In this document: positions 1-8,469 of the stretch, in pieces
Position numbering within the stretch: position 1 is the first letter of the stretch
How the letters are laid out: each line of letters opens with the position of its first letter
Source: Betaproteobacteria bacterium UBA931
GTDB taxonomy: Bacteria; Pseudomonadota; Gammaproteobacteria; Burkholderiales; Casimicrobiaceae
Assembly: GCA_002293615.1 (NCBI GenBank)
Contig: DBDN01000041.1
Location: 2,439 to 22,632 of the forward strand
DNA: 20,194 nt
Reading direction: 5' to 3'
Translations under genes and position numbers: made by a program
Notes under the pieces: generated by a model
The model's input: only the letters and a program-made list of their open reading frames with translations
Database searches by the model: none
What the model was told of the DNA's origin: nothing

Positions 1-1869
1 TTCAGGGCGGGCTCCTCGTTCTATAAAAATATCTGGGCTCCTTGGACAATTATTACTATCACACCAATAGAGCCCTGTAGATCCGCTTGCCGGAAGAGGA
101 CCATCCCGGCCATCATCGTAATTCGTCCACTCTCTGACCCGTTGTCTCGTTAAATTATTATATATCCCGCCACTGATCGTTCCATCACAATAAGGTTTGC
201 CCGAAACTGTTAAATAGGGCATCCTGGAATTGTATTTATAAGCAACGTCTATCAAATCCTCATAGCGAATCTGGAATCCACCGGGTACAAGCGTCCCACC
301 TCTGTTGTTATACCAGTTTGCACTGTTCTTACCGCTCCACTTGCTCCGGTCTCTATCCCAAGTTATAGTGTCATTACTACAAAGATTGATGACGCGCTGG
401 TCGCCATAGCCAACACCGTAAAGCTCATTACTCGGTTCCGTTGTATAGAAAACCGCTTCTTTGGTTGCGCCGACACTTTTGAGTTTTCCGGCCAACTGCC
501 GCCGAACCGGCTTAGTGCCATATACTTGAAAGTACGCGCCGCCTCCAGGTATTCCGCCCCATGTATAAATCGCCTCATCATCATCCCGCGGAACGGCAAC
601 TCCGCCCGCATAACGGACAATCAGTTTGTTAACGGCCGGGTAGCCCGAATTGCCGCCCATCAATACCCGCGGTGTGCAGGAATACTGACCATCGCCATCG
701 CCAGGGTTAGCGCTATTAAACCCAATATGCCGATTCAGCCCAGTAACGACAACACGCCCATCCGACAACATTGCCCCCGTCCAACCGTAGCCGCCATTAA
801 TATAGACGATATCTTTAGCATACTGGTCATACTGGGTCATCCGTATCGGCTGCTTGATATAAGTATCAAGCTCGCTGGTAGATGTGACTTTCCCGCTGTT
901 TTGGGTAAGCAATGCCTTATCGGCCACTGCGCAACGAAACGACCGCCCCCATCCCCACAATGAGTACTTACCGTTCTTATCAAAAGATACCGCATACTGG
1001 CCTTCGTAGGCGCCACCCACCAAAACTACCGTTTCTTTGACGCCATCCGCATCCACGAAATAATCGGTAATATTGAGCGGTATACCTTTATCACGTGTGT
1101 TTGCCGCTTCCCCTTTCTGGTATGTGGTTTGGTAGAATGTGCCGCTTCCCCAAGTATAGACATCACCATCATCCGTAATCGCGATCGCGTTGTATTCCCC
1201 ACCATCGATATAAGCAACCTTTTTCTTAATTTGTGCCGTCGGCGTTGTTGTGCCAAACGTTGGACAAGGCCGTGCTTGATAATGAGGGCCTCTTACCGAT
1301 CCTCTTCCAGGTACAGTGTAGGTGTTATAAACAATTGCATAATCGGTAAATCGGTTCGAAGAATCGGTACCCGTTTCATACCCCGTATCCACACAGCCGG
1401 CTGTTCCGTGTAAACTGTCGCCCCACGACCATACCTCACCCTCTTCAGTCACGGCATAAAAAGTATGAGCCGTCGTAAACAGCCGCACCACTTTTTGCTT
1501 AGAAAGCGGATGGTTTGGATCTTTGAAATCTCTGACGGTTTCAAATCTCGGCTGGGTATCCCGCTCAGTCACGGAATTGTTCTCAAACCCAACATAATGA
1601 CCATGATGGTTGTAATTTCCGCTATGGCCATTCTTGCGATATCCCCATACGACGATATCGCCGCTAGTGCCGTCAGCTTTTTGGGGCGTTGCCATCACTG
1701 CGCTCGAAATCAGGCTGCCTACGCCCAACCCCTCTGCCGGCCCCCTTGTTTTAGGCCCTGGCAAAACAGGATCGTTGGCATCCGCCCAAGCCGTTAAACA
1801 ATACATCAATAACACGGCAGGCAAAGCAACCCATTGCAAAAATCTTCCGTGTATTTGGTTATCTCTCAT
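1..1869 (-). CDS. Secreted RCC1-like repeat protein, C-terminus cut by window edge
   Basis: I read this frame by hand. It stays open for 623 codons, from an ATG at 1869 to the left edge, so the protein is 3'-truncated by the window and not by a stop. The N-terminus is a signal peptide (residues 1 to about 28) with a likely cleavage after TAWA. At least seven RCC1-type blade ends follow: IVVWGY (about residue 71), EVWSWGDS (146), DVYTWGSG (238), LWGWGRS (308), VVVTGLN (376), AIYTWGG (435) and LYGVGYG (486). Seven such units would suit one RCC1 beta-propeller. Cysteines scattered through the mature part suggest disulfides, fitting an exported protein. An AGAGGTG ribosome site precedes 1869. An in-frame ATG at 1890 has poorer context. 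The gene starts 52 bp after pilY1 with no terminator between, so it is probably in the same operon. A pilus-tip or surface role is an inference from position. The molecular function is unknown. Confidence 0.85.
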   Translation of the reverse strand, partial: MRDNQIHGRFLQWVALPAVLLMYCLTAWADANDPVLPGPKTRGPAEGLGVGSLISSAVMATPQKADGTSGDIVVWGYRKNGHSGNYNHHGHYVGFENNSVTERDTQPRFETVRDFKDPNHPLSKQKVVRLFTTAHTFYAVTEEGEVWSWGDSLHGTAGCVDTGYETGTDSSNRFTDYAIVYNTYTVPGRGSVRGPHYQARPCPTFGTTTPTAQIKKKVAYIDGGEYNAIAITDDGDVYTWGSGTFYQTTYQKGEAANTRDKGIPLNITDYFVDADGVKETVVLVGGAYEGQYAVSFDKNGKYSLWGWGRSFRCAVADKALLTQNSGKVTSTSELDTYIKQPIRMTQYDQYAKDIVYINGGYGWTGAMLSDGRVVVTGLNRHIGFNSANPGDGDGQYSCTPRVLMGGNSGYPAVNKLIVRYAGGVAVPRDDDEAIYTWGGIPGGGAYFQVYGTKPVRRQLAGKLKSVGATKEAVFYTTEPSNELYGVGYGDQRVINLCSNDTITWDRDRSKWSGKNSANWYNNRGGTLVPGGFQIRYEDLIDVAYKYNSRMPYLTVSGKPYCDGTISGGIYNNLTRQRVREWTNYDDGRDGPLPASGSTGLYWCDSNNCPRSPDIFIERGARPE

Positions 1870-1921
1870 CGTACACCTCTGTCTGTTCATATATTGCATA
1901 TTGGTTGTTTTAACGTCTTCA

Positions 1922-4900
1922 TCATTGGATATAGCGGATCGAACTGCGCCGATTACCACTGCCCGCTACGCCGCCGCCGCCTGAACGTATAAGGGGAGAA
2001 GCGTCGATCAAATGGGTGCGCTGCTCCTGCTCCGCCGTCACTGCCATGATATTGACTTTTCCGCCACGGGTAACAAATTTGGCTGTTGTCAGCCCAACAT
2101 CAAATTCCTCATACGTCCTGCCATTATTATTAAACAAAGACCATCCCGAATCGACATCGCGCGCATATAAGCGCGTCACAAACGATGATGTGGTACACGG
2201 GTTTTTTTGCTCCAAAGGAGGAACAAAACGATTGGCGGCAAAGGTCATCGCGCCCGACAAAGAATCCGGGCTGGTCATGATTTGAAACCCCCGCTCCAGA
2301 TCCTCAAACCAACCGTTATCGCCGGGATCTAATCCCGGAACGGCAATATTTGTCACATTAACAAAGCCGGAGCCCGCCGCCCGCGGCCTAAACGGAAATG
2401 CCGACCCATCCGAGGGCGTTCTATCATACCCATCATTAATGGCATACATGCTATGCGTCAGCTCGGAATATCGGCCGGTCTCATGATCATAAACATCACC
2501 GCTATCGTAAAAACGCCCGGTACCCACCATGATCCACCGTTCTTGCATTTCTCCAGCTTTGCCGTCGGTCAGCTCAAAACGCGGCTCGGTATTGATCGGT
2601 TGCGGCCTGCCTTCGGGATCCGTCAATTCGGCAAGTTTATCCACGCGCCAGTTTTCGGTATCCTGGCTACTGATGTCAAAACGCCAAACGTTACCCAGCT
2701 GATCGCCACCATATACCTGAAGCGCCGTTTGATCGGAAGCGTCTCTCACATAGGCGCGAATATACGCCAGCCCGATCGGTTCTTCCGGCGTCCCTTCAGA
2801 TGTGCATAATTCCAACTCATCCAATGGTTTCCCGTTTCTGAGATCGACGAAGAAAATACATCCTTTTCCATCGCCTTTTTCGTTCTCAACATCGCCAACC
2901 TTGGGCAGAAGACCTAAACCAGGCGCGTTGTTGATGCCTGACGGCAATATGGCCACCCATTTCTTGGAAACCAATTCGCCATCCGTGTTTTTAAGCAAAT
3001 TACCGTCACTGTCTTTTTTGGCGTACTCGGCGGCATTTATTTTTACCATCAAAGCGCGGCCAAAAGTGTAGCCCATGTTTTCATCGGTAAACGTCCACAT
3101 ATATGAATCGCCGTTCTCTACATTGCTGGCAAATGGGTCCGTCACATCCAGCGCATAATAGCCCGTTCCACCTTTACCCATGCCGCCGACCAAAAGCGTG
3201 CGCCAATCGGGAGCATTTTCGCCGTTGTCGCCGCTGTTGAGATCAACATCAATCACTCGTGGTGTGGTATCAATATAATAATAATGTTTCCAGACATCGC
3301 CTGCATCGGGAGGAAGCGCCAGATTCACGATTCCTTTATCCTCTTTGCTTCTGAAAAGCTCCGGCGGAATAAATGCCCACCTTTCCTCGCCTTCGTCATC
3401 AAAAGCATGCAGCATGCCGTCGTTACCCGCTACATAAATCACCCGCTTTCTGCTTTTATTATCACGGACAAATTCGTCATACCCCTGATCAGTCTCTTTA
3501 TCATACAAGGGATGCCCCGGCTCTTCGATCACCACCGGCGTAGAACGGGTAAAATCACCCAACGGCCCCGTTCGTGGGCGATATTTTCCGCCGCCGCACA
3601 AACCATTAATTTCCAGGCTCGTATCTCCGCGCAGATAAGCAATCAAGTCCTGCTGTTCCGTTTCGTTTGCGGAAAGTGTTTGTAATTGTGCCTCCGCCAA
3701 ATTGGCATGCGCGAAAGGAATGCCGATCCCCTCCGGGTGAAGAGGATCGTCAAATTTTGCGGTAAAGACTTTGCGCGAATCCTGCCAAGCCGTTGGCGAG
3801 CCTGCCAGGCTTGCGGCAAGCCTCTGCGCTGCTTCCCATTGTACCGCTCCGGTATTAAAATTTTCTACCACCTTTCTTTTTACCAATTCACCACTCCAGC
3901 CCGGGTTAAAACTGGCATGATAGGCAACCCCATCTGTGGAGTCCAAATCTCGCGTAATCGGCACACCCGCTTCCGAATATGTTCCGCCCCTATTGCGGAT
4001 CGCATCGATTCCCTGTTGATACTTATTGCTCCCGTTTTCGATGGCAAGATCGTAATCAGCCGGGTTGGTCGATGCCGTAAATGAGCCGAAGCCGGTTAAT
4101 GTTGCGTGCCAGAGATCGTCCACTGTCGTGCTCTCGTTTTTCACCGGTTTCGGCCATTGTTCTTCTTCTTTACATATGGCGTCCAAAAGCTCATCCTGGG
4201 AGCGCTTCGCCAATAATTCGCCTTCTGCGCCATAAGCCAGCGAAATCAAGTTCATGTGCCGCCATAATGCCGGATCCTGATCGGTAAGATCAACGTTATA
4301 ATCCACCGGAAAGGTTTTGAGTTCATTCAACCATGCATAGAGCGAAACATCCGCCAACGTATTGGCTGAAGTATCACCTTCGTGAAGAGGTAACGGCCAG
4401 GTTGCGCCCGCAATCAAATCCATACCGAGAACTCTGACCGGCTTGGACGTCGGCGGATTTTTAGCCACTGTATTGTCTTGATTGCCGACACCTGTAAAAT
4501 CATCATCGTTCCAAACACCATCGGTCAAAGCAATAGTGTAGTTACGTTGACAAGCATAAATAAGAAAATCATTCTTTTCTGCAAAAGCTTCTCGCACTCG
4601 ATCAACGCCCGTTTTCAGCGGCGTCCCAAAGTTTCTTGCTGGATCTTCTCCATTTTGTTCCAATAATTTCTTAAAAATTTCATATTTGTTTTTATTGGCA
4701 ATACTACTATCACTACCATAAAACTCTATTGGCTTATTAATCTCTGTATCATTAAGCCTTGTAAAGCCAACCCGCAATAGTTTCTTGTCTTCACCATCAG
4801 CCTTGTCTTTATCAATTCCGGCCAAAGCAAAAGTAGCAACTGTGCGCGTTGCCGCTGTGCGGTTGCTGTAATAAGCATACCAGTTGGCGTAATTATTTAA

Positions 4901-6031
4901 TTCATCCGCGTAAGAACGCGTTTTTTCAACTACCTTTAGATTGCCGTTTTCATCTTTTTCAAGAGCACTGTATTTCACCTCATTAGGAGAAGGATTTTTA
5001 TAATCCAGCACAGTTAACGTAAAGGATGGATATTTCAAATGACTCTCTCTACTTGGCGAATAGTGCTCACCATAAAGATGATAATAATATGGATATTTAT
5101 ACTCATCCGTTCTCTCTTTCTGGCACGCCTCCGGGGAAGCTGACCCAATAAAGAGCACTCCCTCATCGTAGGCTGCTGGTGTTGCCGGGTTCCCGTCCGG
5201 CGTCGCCGACTTGGATTGATAGTATTTACACCATTTAACGCTGGTACGAAAGTAGTGAATCGGCGTTGCTACGTCTGTCAGTTTTTCCAGCTCGTTTTTC
5301 TGCTCTTGAGGAGCGGAAGCCATATAGCGCTGCCCCAAAGCATACCGTTGATCCGCTTTATATGTTCTTTCGTTTTTATACAGCGTTTGGATATCCCTGA
5401 AATTAAGCGTTACGGGAACACCTGCCGGCCTTTCTATTCCTTCAAACTCTTCCGGCCAACCCACTTTAGTCCAGCCATTACTGACATCTTTCATTGATGG
5501 GAAATTGACCTCGTCGCCATCTTCATTGATGAATACAGGAGGGCGGTAAATGTTTTCCGGGTTATAGGCCAAATTGTTGAACCCATATGCCGCAAGAGGC
5601 GGTGAAAGAACTGTTGCCGCCTTTTTCTTGGCTTCTTCCGGATTAATTGTACATACAACACCAGCAGAATCACAAGTACGATAAGGGTTAGGGTAAGGAT
5701 ATCCACACACATCAATGGTGTGACAACTGGGGTCGCTCGGCGTACAAAGCATCACACCACCGGCAATACCATCCGCGCCGCGCCAACATGCGCGCTCAAC
5801 ATCCCCGATGCCCTCCGGCGCGTGCGTCCAGTTCATGCTTCCCGAATCGTCGGCCAGCAACATCATGTTAATCGGTACGATACCGGTCGTTGCCATCGGC
5901 TCATCCGGAAGCGTAACCGGCGAATTGTCGTTTGCAGCCATGCCAAGCGAAGAAAACAATAAAAAGGAACACGCCAATAAAGCCCGTGAGGCCTCTCTCA
6001 TTGCTCCTGAAAAACATTTGGTCGAAGTCAT
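1922..6031 (-). CDS. pilY1: PilY1/PilC-type pilus tip adhesin and assembly protein
   Basis: The 1369-residue exported protein matches PilY1, which with the minor pilins primes type IV pilus assembly and acts as tip adhesin and mechanosensor. A signal peptide covers about residues 1-33 (cleavage near GMA/AND). The N-terminal half is von Willebrand A-like, with the metal-site motif DDSGSM at 61-66 and the family segments YANWYAYYSNRT (near 384) and CQRNYTIALTDGVWND (near 500). The C-terminal half is the PilY1 beta-propeller: RVIYVAGNDGMLHAF (near 860), WRTLLVGGMGKGGTGYYALD (near 945) and VYGGDQLGNVWRFD (near 1110). The classic DxNxDGxxD calcium loop expected just before the last motif is not visible. 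An acidic Asp/Asn/Gly loop near 928-942 might bind metal instead. A GAGGAG ribosome site precedes 6031. The gene lies 63 bp after pilX and is probably co-transcribed with it. The middle part is notably AT-rich. Confidence 0.96.
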   Translation of the reverse strand: MTSTKCFSGAMREASRALLACSFLLFSSLGMAANDNSPVTLPDEPMATTGIVPINMMLLADDSGSMNWTHAPEGIGDVERACWRGADGIAGGVMLCTPSDPSCHTIDVCGYPYPNPYRTCDSAGVVCTINPEEAKKKAATVLSPPLAAYGFNNLAYNPENIYRPPVFINEDGDEVNFPSMKDVSNGWTKVGWPEEFEGIERPAGVPVTLNFRDIQTLYKNERTYKADQRYALGQRYMASAPQEQKNELEKLTDVATPIHYFRTSVKWCKYYQSKSATPDGNPATPAAYDEGVLFIGSASPEACQKERTDEYKYPYYYHLYGEHYSPSRESHLKYPSFTLTVLDYKNPSPNEVKYSALEKDENGNLKVVEKTRSYADELNNYANWYAYYSNRTAATRTVATFALAGIDKDKADGEDKKLLRVGFTRLNDTEINKPIEFYGSDSSIANKNKYEIFKKLLEQNGEDPARNFGTPLKTGVDRVREAFAEKNDFLIYACQRNYTIALTDGVWNDDDFTGVGNQDNTVAKNPPTSKPVRVLGMDLIAGATWPLPLHEGDTSANTLADVSLYAWLNELKTFPVDYNVDLTDQDPALWRHMNLISLAYGAEGELLAKRSQDELLDAICKEEEQWPKPVKNESTTVDDLWHATLTGFGSFTASTNPADYDLAIENGSNKYQQGIDAIRNRGGTYSEAGVPITRDLDSTDGVAYHASFNPGWSGELVKRKVVENFNTGAVQWEAAQRLAASLAGSPTAWQDSRKVFTAKFDDPLHPEGIGIPFAHANLAEAQLQTLSANETEQQDLIAYLRGDTSLEINGLCGGGKYRPRTGPLGDFTRSTPVVIEEPGHPLYDKETDQGYDEFVRDNKSRKRVIYVAGNDGMLHAFDDEGEERWAFIPPELFRSKEDKGIVNLALPPDAGDVWKHYYYIDTTPRVIDVDLNSGDNGENAPDWRTLLVGGMGKGGTGYYALDVTDPFASNVENGDSYMWTFTDENMGYTFGRALMVKINAAEYAKKDSDGNLLKNTDGELVSKKWVAILPSGINNAPGLGLLPKVGDVENEKGDGKGCIFFVDLRNGKPLDELELCTSEGTPEEPIGLAYIRAYVRDASDQTALQVYGGDQLGNVWRFDISSQDTENWRVDKLAELTDPEGRPQPINTEPRFELTDGKAGEMQERWIMVGTGRFYDSGDVYDHETGRYSELTHSMYAINDGYDRTPSDGSAFPFRPRAAGSGFVNVTNIAVPGLDPGDNGWFEDLERGFQIMTSPDSLSGAMTFAANRFVPPLEQKNPCTTSSFVTRLYARDVDSGWSLFNNNGRTYEEFDVGLTTAKFVTRGGKVNIMAVTAEQEQRTHLIDASPLIRSGGGGVAGSGNRRSSIRYIQ

Positions 6032-6094
6032 TGCCCTCTCCTCTAATAACCTTATCTTAATTACTTTATATTGATAACCGTTTTCCTATAAGCC

Positions 6095-6715
6095 TCAGCT
6101 TAAAAAAACCTGCGCATAAACAGTTGTACTCCTGGGGCCATCCACGCGCACCGTAACACGAAAAACCGGGCCATTTGCTCTTGTGCCTATTGCGCCTACT
6201 TCGCCGTCGTTTCTTTGTGCCATTGGCGCAGCCCCTACTCCCGTCACCATACATAATGCGGGATTTAGCTCAGCATTCATCCCCCCTGTAAAGTCACTGC
6301 TGCACATTCTCTCTACGACGCTATAAATAGTGAACCCATCGGCAGCGGTAATAACAAGAGCTTCCCCGACTGGCGGAATACTGCCGCTTTGCAGTATATC
6401 GGGGATACCTTTATTGTTTTGCGGCTGAAGATTTGGAAGGATATAACTGAAATTGGCAAAATTTCCGCCATTGATGACTGCGCTTATATCTCTTATTACA
6501 CGCTCTACCGCATGGTTCACCTGCGCCTGCGATGCCTGGCGAAGCGACAAATTACCCACTGCCAACAATGAAGTATCCGTTGAACGGATCATTGCCGCAG
6601 TAACCAGCATCATGGCAGTAAGCACAATCAGGGTGATAAAAAGAACAATACCTTTTTGTGAACCTGTTCTTTTTATCTGACCGGCCGATAAAAGACCCCT
6701 AGAATTATTTCTCAT
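6095..6715 (-). CDS. pilX: Minor pilin PilX
   Basis: This 206-residue protein has a PilX-type N-terminus. A short basic leader ends in QKG, followed by a hydrophobic helix (IVLFITLIVLTAMMLVTAAM, about residues 23-42). Then comes the family stretch SLLAVGNLSLRQASQAQVNH, which resembles the PilX N-terminal domain. Unlike PilV and PilW in this locus, it has no glutamate at position 5 of the mature helix. That is typical of GspK-like tip pseudopilins and suggests it caps the fibre (family knowledge plus inference). PilX belongs to the minor pilin tip complex that carries PilY1 and initiates pilus assembly in the inner membrane. The start at 6715 has a CGGAG ribosome site placed right after the pilW stop, only 10 bp away, which implies tight translational linkage. 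A run of seven A/T near the 3' end encodes the last residues VFLS. Confidence 0.92.
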   Translation of the reverse strand: MRNNSRGLLSAGQIKRTGSQKGIVLFITLIVLTAMMLVTAAMIRSTDTSLLAVGNLSLRQASQAQVNHAVERVIRDISAVINGGNFANFSYILPNLQPQNNKGIPDILQSGSIPPVGEALVITAADGFTIYSVVERMCSSDFTGGMNAELNPALCMVTGVGAAPMAQRNDGEVGAIGTRANGPVFRVTVRVDGPRSTTVYAQVFLS

Positions 6716-6725
6716 GATCGCTCCG

Positions 6726-7835
6726 TTAAGGATTAGGATTCCAGACCGTATTTATCAAAGGAATAATGGTTTCGTATTGACGATAACGCCAGCCAAAAGC
6801 GCCATCGCCCACCGAAAAAGTCAATGGTCCTATCGGTTGGGCACCGGCACCGCCACCTTGAAAAACGGTGGTTCTAAAATTAGCAGCGTTGGCAAGCTCT
6901 CTATCCGGTTGATCCGCCTGTACGATAACGGCCACACGCACCGATTTAATATCATTGCTTTCTATTGTCCCTCCCGAAGAAAGTACTTGCGCAAGATCAA
7001 GCTCACCGGCACTTGTGCCGGCATTCATCCAGAGATCAACCACGCCATCGCCATTACTATCTACGCCATACTGCGCTCGAAAAAAAACCACATTTGATAT
7101 TATCGGGTCAATACGCTGCACCGACCAGTTGTTTCCCGGCGCTCCGGTTGTATTGGCAACTTGCCAGACCGCCATTTGAAGCGTTCCCCCGTTGTCAACG
7201 TAAAAGCTCCGCCTGCCAACAGCCCCAAGGTCCAGAACACTTGCACCTGACGCAATCTCTGTGGGGGCATCTAAAGTCAATGCCACCATACCGTTCACAT
7301 TCGGGTCTATCGATGTAGCCACTCGATAGACGCGGCAAGGGCGGCTATCCACCACCAACGTATCCCCAACCCTGACCCCCAGCGGCGCCTGAACAGTCAG
7401 GTCATTGGTGCCGGGAGCACCGCCATTATTGACGGGAAGCAACATAAAATTACTCGGTGAAGTGCCATAATAAACATGGACCATATCGAAATTATTGTTA
7501 CCTGTTCTCTCAATAGCGACCGGCGCCGGGAAAAGGGGCAGTGAACCCGTCGCACCAATAGCGATTGTCGGGAACGTCATAACGTCGTCGCAGTTGGTAA
7601 ACGCATTGCGATTCGGCGTATTGGCAATAATCGCCCCCGCATTTCCTATTTCCTGCTCCAGCGTGAAAATGGCATACAATCCGGAAATTTGTGCATCATT
7701 CACGGTTTCCGCCACACGCTGATTGGCTTCAACGTTTTCATAAATCCGGTAAGTCGCGTAAATGGCCAGCAAGCCGATGACCAAACCGACCATCAGCTCA
7801 ACCAATGAAAAGCCTTTTTGTTTGTTGTAAAACAT
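6726..7835 (-). CDS. pilW: Minor pilin PilW
   Basis: The protein is a type IV prepilin of about 369 residues. The leader MFYNKQKG is followed by FSLVELMVGLVIGLLAIYAT, the classic prepilin peptidase site with Glu5 and a hydrophobic assembly helix. The length and the large C-terminal domain fit PilW, a minor pilin of the PilV-PilW-PilX-PilY1 priming complex. I chose the ATG at 7835 because an AGGAAG ribosome site lies 9 bases upstream. An in-frame ATG at 7856 would add seven residues (MNRKHII) but has no clear ribosome site and would place that AGGAAG inside the coding sequence. Prepilin peptidase (PilD) should cut after the glycine, and the protein would then join the inner-membrane assembly complex. 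It sits between pilV (53 bp upstream) and pilX (10 bp downstream) in one operon. Confidence 0.93.
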   Translation of the reverse strand: MFYNKQKGFSLVELMVGLVIGLLAIYATYRIYENVEANQRVAETVNDAQISGLYAIFTLEQEIGNAGAIIANTPNRNAFTNCDDVMTFPTIAIGATGSLPLFPAPVAIERTGNNNFDMVHVYYGTSPSNFMLLPVNNGGAPGTNDLTVQAPLGVRVGDTLVVDSRPCRVYRVATSIDPNVNGMVALTLDAPTEIASGASVLDLGAVGRRSFYVDNGGTLQMAVWQVANTTGAPGNNWSVQRIDPIISNVVFFRAQYGVDSNGDGVVDLWMNAGTSAGELDLAQVLSSGGTIESNDIKSVRVAVIVQADQPDRELANAANFRTTVFQGGGAGAQPIGPLTFSVGDGAFGWRYRQYETIIPLINTVWNPNP

Positions 7836-7888
7836 AATGATATGCTTCCTATTCATTCAAACAACAGTCTCAACGTTTATTCGTTTAT

Positions 7889-8371
7889 TTACGGCCCCGG
7901 GTTCCTGCCGATCGTACTGGTCTGCGAATATGTATGGGTAACGCCATCGGGGCCGGTCCATTGAATATTAACCGTCACCAAAAAACTCGTGATTGGAATG
8001 TCTCCTGCGGGTGTTCCGTCTGCCGCGGCTGTTCCTTGCACAATGGTTACTGTCGGCGCCGCTGCCCCCGGTAGCTCCTGTACCTTGCCACTAAAGTCAT
8101 CATACCGTCCCCCCCCATCAGTTCCGTAGGCCGCCGCCGCCGCGAATGTTGGCGATGCTGCCCATATTTCGCCGATATAGGCATTCGCCAAATGCATCGC
8201 TTCCGCGCGATATTGGACATCTCCAGTCGTTGCCATCGTTCTCGCCTGAAGGGCGACAATGGCAACAAGCCCCAGCGCAAAAATCAGAATAGACACCAAC
8301 ACCTCAACCAGCATAAACCCCTGCATTTTTCCGCAGGCTTGGCTTGGTTTTTTTCTCCGGTTTGGCAACAT
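7889..8371 (-). CDS. pilV: Minor pilin PilV
   Basis: The 160-residue type IV prepilin has a basic leader ending in KMQG, then FMLVEVLVSILIFALGLVAI, with Glu5 and a continuous hydrophobic helix (about residues 18-42). This order (VE-LV-SILIFALGL) is characteristic of PilV/GspI-like minor pilins. The family's ALQ motif follows, and a small C-terminal domain ends near WTGPDGVTHTYS. It is the first gene of the minor-pilin operon, 177 bp after chpA. The start at 8371 has AGAGG about 8 bases upstream. No fimT or fimU gene precedes it, unlike in the Pseudomonas aeruginosa operon. A run of eight G on the coding strand at 8116-8109 encodes part of a Gly-Gly-Gly segment near residue 86. Loss of one G would move translation into a frame that stops at about codon 108. 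Confidence 0.92.
   Translation of the reverse strand: MLPNRRKKPSQACGKMQGFMLVEVLVSILIFALGLVAIVALQARTMATTGDVQYRAEAMHLANAYIGEIWAASPTFAAAAAYGTDGGGRYDDFSGKVQELPGAAAPTVTIVQGTAAADGTPAGDIPITSFLVTVNIQWTGPDGVTHTYSQTSTIGRNPGP
8109..8116 (-). repeat. G8 homopolymer tract in pilV
   Basis: Eight consecutive C on the plus strand are eight G in the pilV coding strand. They fall in codons for a Gly-Gly-Gly segment of the globular domain. Such tracts are slippage-prone. Deletion of one G would lead to a stop near 8047 and a protein of about 107 residues. Whether the tract varies in this organism is unknown. Confidence 0.9.
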
Positions 8372-8402
8372 GTTCAGCCTCTCTTGTTTATTCGCTTCAA
8401 TG

Positions 8403-8420
8403 GGTCATACACACTTGACC
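8403..8420. promoter_or_regulatory. Inverted repeat GGTCA-N8-TGACC in pilV leader
   Basis: A perfect 5-bp inverted repeat with an 8-bp spacer lies 32 to 49 bases upstream of the pilV start. It could be a small operator or an mRNA hairpin. At this length chance occurrence is plausible. Confidence 0.25.
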
Positions 8421-8423
8421 GCT

Positions 8424-8450
8424 TGCATAAACCTTACGGCAACCGAGCAA
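8424..8450 (-). promoter_or_regulatory. Possible weak sigma-70 promoter for pilV operon
   Basis: On the minus strand TTGCTC (8450-8445) and TATGCA (8429-8424) stand 15 bp apart, or 16 bp if TTTGCT is taken as the -35. The match to consensus is weak, as expected of an activator-dependent promoter. It begins about 20 bp downstream of the tandem LytTR-like site, a sensible position for activation. No better promoter is visible in the gap, but this call is tentative. Confidence 0.25.
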
Positions 8451-8469
8451 AAGAAATCATCCCGTACCG

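Noticed and set aside
363..1256. Short minus-strand open frames at 363-620 and 1026-1256
   Set aside because: They are out-of-frame shadows of the longer uninterrupted RCC1-like gene, which has the signal peptide and repeats.
1..1869. Possibility that the left-edge gene is a broken pseudogene
   Set aside because: The frame was read codon by codon and has no stop from 1869 to the window edge. It looks short only because the stop lies outside the window.
1870..1921. Possible terminator between pilY1 and the RCC1-like gene
   Set aside because: No stem-loop with a following T run is visible on the minus strand. The gap looks like an ordinary intra-operon spacer with a ribosome site.
2206..2212. 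Run of seven T in pilY1 and a similar run at the end of pilX
   Set aside because: A/T homopolymers of this length are common in moderately AT-rich genes and are weaker evidence of phase variation than G8 tracts.
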